In this document: one piece after another, positions 58,880 to 64,000 of the stretch | How positions within the stretch are numbered: the stretch's first letter is position 1 | Layout of the letters: each line of letters opens with the position of its first letter | Assembly: GCF_944385615.1 (NCBI RefSeq) | Contig: NZ_CALWXV010000001.1 | Coordinates: 62,001 to 126,000, forward strand | DNA length: 64,000 bases | Reading direction: 5' to 3' | Source: an uncultured Flavonifractor sp. | Lineage (GTDB): Bacteria; Bacillota; Clostridia; Oscillospirales; Oscillospiraceae | Program-made: the position numbers and the translations under genes | The notes under the pieces: model-generated | The model's database searches: none | What the model saw: only the letters and a program-made list of their open reading frames with translations | Told to the model about the DNA's origin: nothing

Positions 58880-61181
58880 GGCCGGAGACCTCCTTTTCGA
58901 TCAGGCCCTCTTCCTGGAAACGGCGGAAGAGGATGTGGGGATTCACAGGCGCGTCGTTGACAAAGACTCCGGTAGCCTGGTAGACCGCATTACGGATGGC
59001 GGGCGCCACCGAGCAGGTGGGGGGTTCGCCCAGGGCCTTGGTGCCGAAGGCACTGGTGGGTTCCGGATTTTCCACAAAGAAGGCCCGCAGGCGGGGGTGA
59101 TCCATAAAGGTGGATAGCTTATAGTCCAGCAGGTTGTTGTTCAGGGCCCGGCCGTTTTTATCGTCGAAGAGCAGCTTTTCCGACAGGCCGAAGCCGATGC
59201 CCATGCTCATGCCGCCGTGGACCTGAGCCTCCGCCAGGGCGGGGTTGATGATGGTGCCTGCGTCGTGGACGTTGACCAGGTCCAGCAGCTTCACCTTGCA
59301 CATGGGGATATCTACCTCCACCTCGGCAAAGGTGCAGCCGAAGGAATAGGCGTTGGACTTGATCTGGGCGGTGCTCTCCGCCGTCAGGTGCTGGCTGTGG
59401 GTCAGGCTGTAGAGGGCCTCGGTGGCCAGCTCACCCAGGGTCATCAGCTCCCGTCCATCGGTGATTCGGACGATCTTGCCGTTCACGATGTTCAGGTTGT
59501 AAGGGGGCATCCGGGTCAGCTCCTGGGCGTAGTTCAGGATGCGCTCTTTCAGCAGGGAGCCGGTCTGACGGATGGAAAAGCCTGCGGTATAGGTCTGCCG
59601 GGAGGCATAGGCGCCGGTGCCGAAGGGGGTGACGTCGGTGTCCTGGCAGGAGACCACGTGGACCTTGTCCAGAGGCACGCCCACCACGTCGGCGGCCATC
59701 TGGGTATAGGCGGTGTCGGCGCCCTGGCCGATTTCAGTCTCGCCCAGCTGGACCTGGAGGGAGCCGTCCTGGTTGAGCACCATCCGGCAGGAGGAGGTTT
59801 CCAGGGAGATGGGCCACACCGCCGTGTTGTACCAGAACACCGCCATGCCGATGCCCCGGCGGACGTCGCCGGTCTGATTCTGGTAGGCCTGATACTTCCG
59901 CAGGTAATCGGTGGCCTCCATACCCTTGTCGATACACTGGTTGAAGGTGTCGGCATACAGCTCGTTTTTGGAGAAGGGGTCCGTGTAGCCCACCGGCATC
60001 AGGTTTTTCCGCCGGAAAGCAATGGGGTCCATGCCCAGCCGGGCGGCCACCTCCTCCGTGTGGCACTCCACCGCCCACATGGCCTGTGGGATACCGTAGC
60101 CCCGCATGGCGCCCGCCACGGACTTGTTGGTGAACACGGTGTAGGCATCCACCTCCACATTGTCGCAGGGGTAAAGCTGGGGGAACGCGCCGGCGCCCTT
60201 GGCACAGATGCTGTGGCCGTGGGAGGCGTAGGCCCCCTGATCGGAGAAGGCCTCCAGCTTCCGGGCGGCATAGGTGCCGTCGGGACGCACCCAGGAGATG
60301 ATGTGGCTGTGGATGGCATGGCGTACCCGGGTGGAGACGAAGGTATCCTCCCGGGGGATATCCAGCTTGACCAGATGGCCCCCCAGCTGCATACTCAGCC
60401 AGGCGCACAGAGGCTCGTACAACACATCCTGCTTGTTGCCGAAGCCGCCGCCGATGTAGGGCTTGATAACCTGGATTTTGCCCCACTCGATCCCCAGGGC
60501 CTGCCCCACCACCCGGCGGACAATGTGGGGGATCTGGGTGGAGGTGACGATCTTGATCCGGTCGCCCACCCCCTCAGCAAAGCAGATGAAATTTTCAATG
60601 TGACAGTGCTGGACGGTGGGAGTCTGATACCACCCCTCCACCTTGATGAGGCCGGGCTCTTTGATGGCCTCCTCATAGTTGCCCTTGCGGATGGTGGTAT
60701 GCTTGAGAATGTTGTTGGGGTAGGCCTCATGGAGCTGAGGCGCGCCGTCCTGCATGGCCTCGTGGACGTCCAGTACGAAGGGATATTCCTCATACTCCAC
60801 CTTGATGGCCCGGATGGCCTGGGCGGCGGCCACCTCATTTTCCGCCACCACCGCGCCGATGTCATCGCCGTAAAAGCGGACCCGATCGGTGAGCACCAGC
60901 CGGTCTGCCACGTCCTGGTGGCTCTCATCGGTGGACCAGGGGTGTCCGGCAGTGGGGAAGTAGTGTTTCTCTTTCAGATCAAAGCAGGTAAATACCTTGA
61001 TGACGCCAGGAATGGCCTCCGCAGCAGAGGTGTCAATGGACTTTACCCGGCCGTTGGCAATGGTGGCGTGCAGTACCTGAGCGATATAGGCGCTCTTGTC
61101 ACACAAGTCATCGGTGTACCTGGTGCGGCCGATGGCCTTGTCACAGGCGTCCACGCGGGTCACTTTTTTTCCGACATACAT
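58872..61181 (-). CDS. xdhA: Xanthine dehydrogenase, molybdenum-binding subunit
   Basis: This 769-residue catalytic subunit hydroxylates a purine at the molybdopterin centre. Visible motifs include KPYIGGGFGNKQDVLYEP, GAMRGYGIPQAMWAVE, QLGETEIGQGADTAYTQ and the catalytic Glu in KALGEPPTCSV near residue 705. Gln in GGFGNKQ replaces the Glu of the bovine enzyme, as in E. coli XdhA. Xanthine or hypoxanthine is the probable substrate, supported by the permease, but other N-heterocycles are possible. It lies 44 bases after the regulator gene with AAAGGAGGAAAG upstream. Confidence 0.94.
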   Translation of the reverse strand: MYVGKKVTRVDACDKAIGRTRYTDDLCDKSAYIAQVLHATIANGRVKSIDTSAAEAIPGVIKVFTCFDLKEKHYFPTAGHPWSTDESHQDVADRLVLTDRVRFYGDDIGAVVAENEVAAAQAIRAIKVEYEEYPFVLDVHEAMQDGAPQLHEAYPNNILKHTTIRKGNYEEAIKEPGLIKVEGWYQTPTVQHCHIENFICFAEGVGDRIKIVTSTQIPHIVRRVVGQALGIEWGKIQVIKPYIGGGFGNKQDVLYEPLCAWLSMQLGGHLVKLDIPREDTFVSTRVRHAIHSHIISWVRPDGTYAARKLEAFSDQGAYASHGHSICAKGAGAFPQLYPCDNVEVDAYTVFTNKSVAGAMRGYGIPQAMWAVECHTEEVAARLGMDPIAFRRKNLMPVGYTDPFSKNELYADTFNQCIDKGMEATDYLRKYQAYQNQTGDVRRGIGMAVFWYNTAVWPISLETSSCRMVLNQDGSLQVQLGETEIGQGADTAYTQMAADVVGVPLDKVHVVSCQDTDVTPFGTGAYASRQTYTAGFSIRQTGSLLKERILNYAQELTRMPPYNLNIVNGKIVRITDGRELMTLGELATEALYSLTHSQHLTAESTAQIKSNAYSFGCTFAEVEVDIPMCKVKLLDLVNVHDAGTIINPALAEAQVHGGMSMGIGFGLSEKLLFDDKNGRALNNNLLDYKLSTFMDHPRLRAFFVENPEPTSAFGTKALGEPPTCSVAPAIRNAVYQATGVFVNDAPVNPHILFRRFQEEGLIEKEVSGHV

Positions 61182-61225
61182 GGCGCTTTCCTCCTTTTAC
61201 GTGCTCCGTGTTGACGGAGGGATAT

Positions 61226-61927
61226 TCAGCCGTTGACGTGATGTTCAATGTGGGCTTTCATGCGGCGGTAGCCCTCCTCAGAAATCAGGATCTTTCCCCG
61301 CTGGACCCGGATCAGGTCCAGCTCCTCCAGCTTCTGAATACTGCGGTTGAGGGTTTTGGTGGAAAAGCCGATCTCCTCGGCGATCTGAGCTCTGGTCTTC
61401 TTCAGCTCCAGGACCTGGGGGGTGGGCAGCCGCTGTTCAAATTTTCGGATCAGGTGGACCATCAGCCGGTCCTTGCCGTCCATGAAGAGGTATTTGCGGG
61501 CCTCGGCGGTCTGGGTGATGAGCCGGTGCATATTTTCCTGGGTACGCAGGAACAGGGCTTCCACGTCCATCCGCATCCAGTCCATATAGGCGGAAGCGGG
61601 GATGGAGAGGACCCGACAGGGAGTGGAGGCGATGATGCTGATGCGGTATTGGGGCAGACCGGCAAAGCACTCGATCTCACCGAAGAAGTCGCCGGGCCCA
61701 AAGTCCTTGAAGGAATAGGGCCGCTCGTGTATGGGCCACTCCACGCCGGTGACCTTGCCGGAGAGGATGATAAAAATATGGGTGCAGTCTGTGCCTGCCT
61801 TGATAAAGGTACGCTCCGCCTCGATGTCGATCAGGGTCATATAGTACTTGACCTCTTCTGTGCAGTTGCGGAACAGAAACTCCATGTAGTTCCGCTTTTG
61901 CGGCGGAAGCGCCCGGAAGACGTCCAC
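61226..61927 (-). CDS. Crp/Fnr-family transcriptional regulator
   Basis: This 233-residue protein has an N-terminal cyclic-nucleotide-type sensor barrel (HIFIILSGKVTGVEWPIHER, FGPGDFFGEIECFAGLPQYR). A dimer helix and a C-terminal winged helix follow (TRAQIAEEIGFSTKTLNRSI, then QKLEELDLIRVQRGKILISE). There is no cluster of N-terminal Cys, so it is not an oxygen-sensing Fnr; the signal is unknown. It is the first gene of the xanthine dehydrogenase operon and probably controls it and itself: a symmetric site lies in its promoter. GTG 61927 follows GGAGGTGAGG. Confidence 0.88.
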   Translation of the reverse strand: MDVFRALPPQKRNYMEFLFRNCTEEVKYYMTLIDIEAERTFIKAGTDCTHIFIILSGKVTGVEWPIHERPYSFKDFGPGDFFGEIECFAGLPQYRISIIASTPCRVLSIPASAYMDWMRMDVEALFLRTQENMHRLITQTAEARKYLFMDGKDRLMVHLIRKFEQRLPTPQVLELKKTRAQIAEEIGFSTKTLNRSIQKLEELDLIRVQRGKILISEEGYRRMKAHIEHHVNG

Positions 61928-61951
61928 AGGACCTCACCTCCTCATGTCCCT

Positions 61952-61972
61952 ATTATATCGTGTAATTCACAC
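61952..61972 (-). promoter_or_regulatory. Promoter -10 with palindromic operator before the Crp/Fnr gene
   Basis: TATAAT on the minus strand (61952-61957) is preceded by GTGTGAATTACAC (61960-61972), a palindrome of the size and form bound by Crp/Fnr-family dimers. Its position in the -10/-35 spacer suggests autorepression. No good -35 is seen, which would fit regulated activation as well. Confidence 0.5.
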
Positions 61973-62049
61973 AAAAAGAAAGGTCATGTGTCTCATTTTT
62001 CTATAGTTTTTTTCAAACCCTCAAATCCAGTGGAACAAACAAAACAGAC

Positions 62050-62088
62050 AGGCCTGCTTCCTCCCGGGGGAGTGAAGCAGGCCTTTTT
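62050..62088. terminator. Terminator between the malic enzyme and Crp/Fnr genes
   Basis: AGGCCTGCTTC and GAAGCAGGCCT form an 11-bp stem; TTTTT follows on the plus strand and a T/G-rich tail on the minus strand. It lies just past the malic enzyme stop, whose gene reads leftward into it. Confidence 0.75.
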
Positions 62089-62114
62089 CCCAAGGGGATG
62101 GTTTTTGGAAAGAA

Positions 62115-63284
<1,170 letters not shown>

Positions 63285-63644
63285 CTTGATTCCTTCTTTC
63301 TTCGGGTGAGAGATCAAACCAGTTTCGTTCAAATTGATCGTGGACTGGAGAAATATTCTCTATTTTATATTTTAATATTTTAGCACAAACATTGGGGGAA
63401 AAAAAGCCCGGCTGGCAGGAAACCGCTCTGGTTTGTGCTGTCCGCACAAGGAAGGCGGAGGGAGGGAGAGGTACCCTGCCGGTTGCCACAAAAATCTTTT
63501 TCAGGTACGCCAGAAGCTTGACAGAAGAAAAAGGAGCACGTATACTTAGATTCAGTTGTGAACAAAGGCGTTCCGGCCCGGGGGGCGGAGCGCCTTCTTT
63601 GCTATCTGAATCCATGATTTTGATGAGAGAAAGGGGCCCCTGTC
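63285..63644. other. Divergent intergenic region between malic enzyme and glnA
   Basis: These 360 bases hold no gene I can support. The left third (63340-63390) is very A/T rich and probably contains the malic enzyme promoter, but I find no convincing hexamer pair. GATCAA (63312-63317) and TTGATC (63334-63339) form an inverted repeat in that gene's leader. The right part holds the glnA promoter and a structured leader: GATTCAG near 63550 pairs with CTGAATC near 63607, enclosing AAGGCG..CCG with CGG..CGCCTT. Confidence 0.6.
63518..63546 (+). promoter_or_regulatory. Sigma-A promoter of glnA
   Basis: A consensus TTGACA (63518-63523) and TATACT (63541-63546) are spaced by 17 bases. Transcription would begin near 63553, leaving a leader of about 90 bases that can fold into one long stem-loop before the glnA ribosome site. 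Confidence 0.85.
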
Positions 63645-64000
63645 ATGCCGCACACCAAAGAAGATATCATCCGCATGGTACGGGAAGAGGATGTCAAATT
63701 CATCCGTCTGCAATTCACCGATATTTTCGGCCAGCTGAAGAATGTGGCCATCACCGCCTCCCAGATCGAAAAGGCGGTCAATAATCAGTGTATGTTTGAC
63801 GGTTCCTCCATTGAGGGCTTTGTCCGGATCGACGAGTCCGACCAGTATCTGTTTCCCGACCTGAAATCCTACCGGGTGTTTCCCTGGCAGCCCCACCACG
63901 GCAAGGTGGCCCGGCTGATCTGCGACGTCCACAATACCGACGGCACGCCCTTTGCCGGTGATCCCCGGTATGTGCTCAAGCGGACCCTGCAAAAGGCCAG
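63645..64000 (+). CDS. glnA: Glutamine synthetase, type I (partial, runs off the window end)
   Basis: The first 118 residues of glutamine synthetase, which joins glutamate and ammonia to make glutamine, are present. The beta-grasp N-domain reads [29 protein letters not shown]; the conserved [20 protein letters not shown] and [17 protein letters not shown] follow. These match the GlnA type I alpha form of Firmicutes. AAAGGGG precedes the ATG. The catalytic remainder lies beyond the window. Confidence 0.95.
   Translation, partial: MPHTKEDIIRMVREEDVKFIRLQFTDIFGQLKNVAITASQIEKAVNNQCMFDGSSIEGFVRIDESDQYLFPDLKSYRVFPWQPHHGKVARLICDVHNTDGTPFAGDPRYVLKRTLQKA

Overview
The window is GC-rich DNA with Shine-Dalgarno-led, tightly packed operons. 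An F-type ATP synthase operon in the order atpBEFHAGDC, a CitA/CitB-type two-component pair, SpoIIE/RsbW/STAS partner-switching genes and a molybdenum purine hydroxylase operon together suggest a high-GC clostridial Firmicute of the Oscillospiraceae (Flavonifractor or Lawsonibacter-like). That placement is inference from gene content, not from a search.

Layout. 1-4,350: peptidase T, an alpha/beta hydrolase, a cysteine desulfidase-family enzyme and a small coiled-coil protein. 4,363-10,588: the ATP synthase operon on the minus strand. 10,757-14,158: a histidine kinase/response regulator pair followed by an acyltransferase broken by two in-frame TGA codons. 14,155-45,426: a long plus-strand operon encoding an extracellular contractile injection system (eCIS, Afp/PVC-like). 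45,455-51,653: a partner-switching module. 51,669-55,141: two acetyltransferase-type proteins and a DUF4157 protein, the usual eCIS-associated cargo type. 55,292-55,759: a lone GNAT. 55,896-61,927: purine permease, xanthine dehydrogenase subunits and a Crp/Fnr regulator on the minus strand. 62,115-63,284: malic enzyme. 63,645-end: start of glnA.

How the eCIS genes fit together. One sheath, three tube-like proteins, a tail-assembly protein, a LysM baseplate protein, separate hub and spike, gp25, two baseplate J-type proteins, a gpI-like protein, a DUF4255 cap, a PAAR-like tip and an AAA+ ATPase make a nearly complete particle. I find no recognisable tail fibre and no canonical tape measure. 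Instead the operon carries a 1119-residue protein with seven tandem 63-64-residue repeats and four genes not usually part of such particles: a pseudokinase-like protein, a membrane protein with a degenerate adenylate-cyclase domain, a single-TM protein and a membrane-anchored MORN-repeat protein. These could tie the particle to the membrane or to an internal signal.

The strongest new signal is a probable programmed -1 ribosomal frameshift (T TTT TTG at 19206-19212, with a Shine-Dalgarno-like GAGGTG 8 nt upstream). It would fuse the eCIS tail-assembly protein to a downstream DUF6760-like domain that has no good start of its own, mirroring the G/GT chaperones of long-tailed phages. Other signals are a hairpin separating the ribosome binding site from the sheath start, a MATE transporter fused to an RsbW-like ATPase, a dead SpoIIE-type phosphatase paralogue fused to a degenerate RsbW-like domain, and a low-GC variable region inside the DUF4157 cargo gene.
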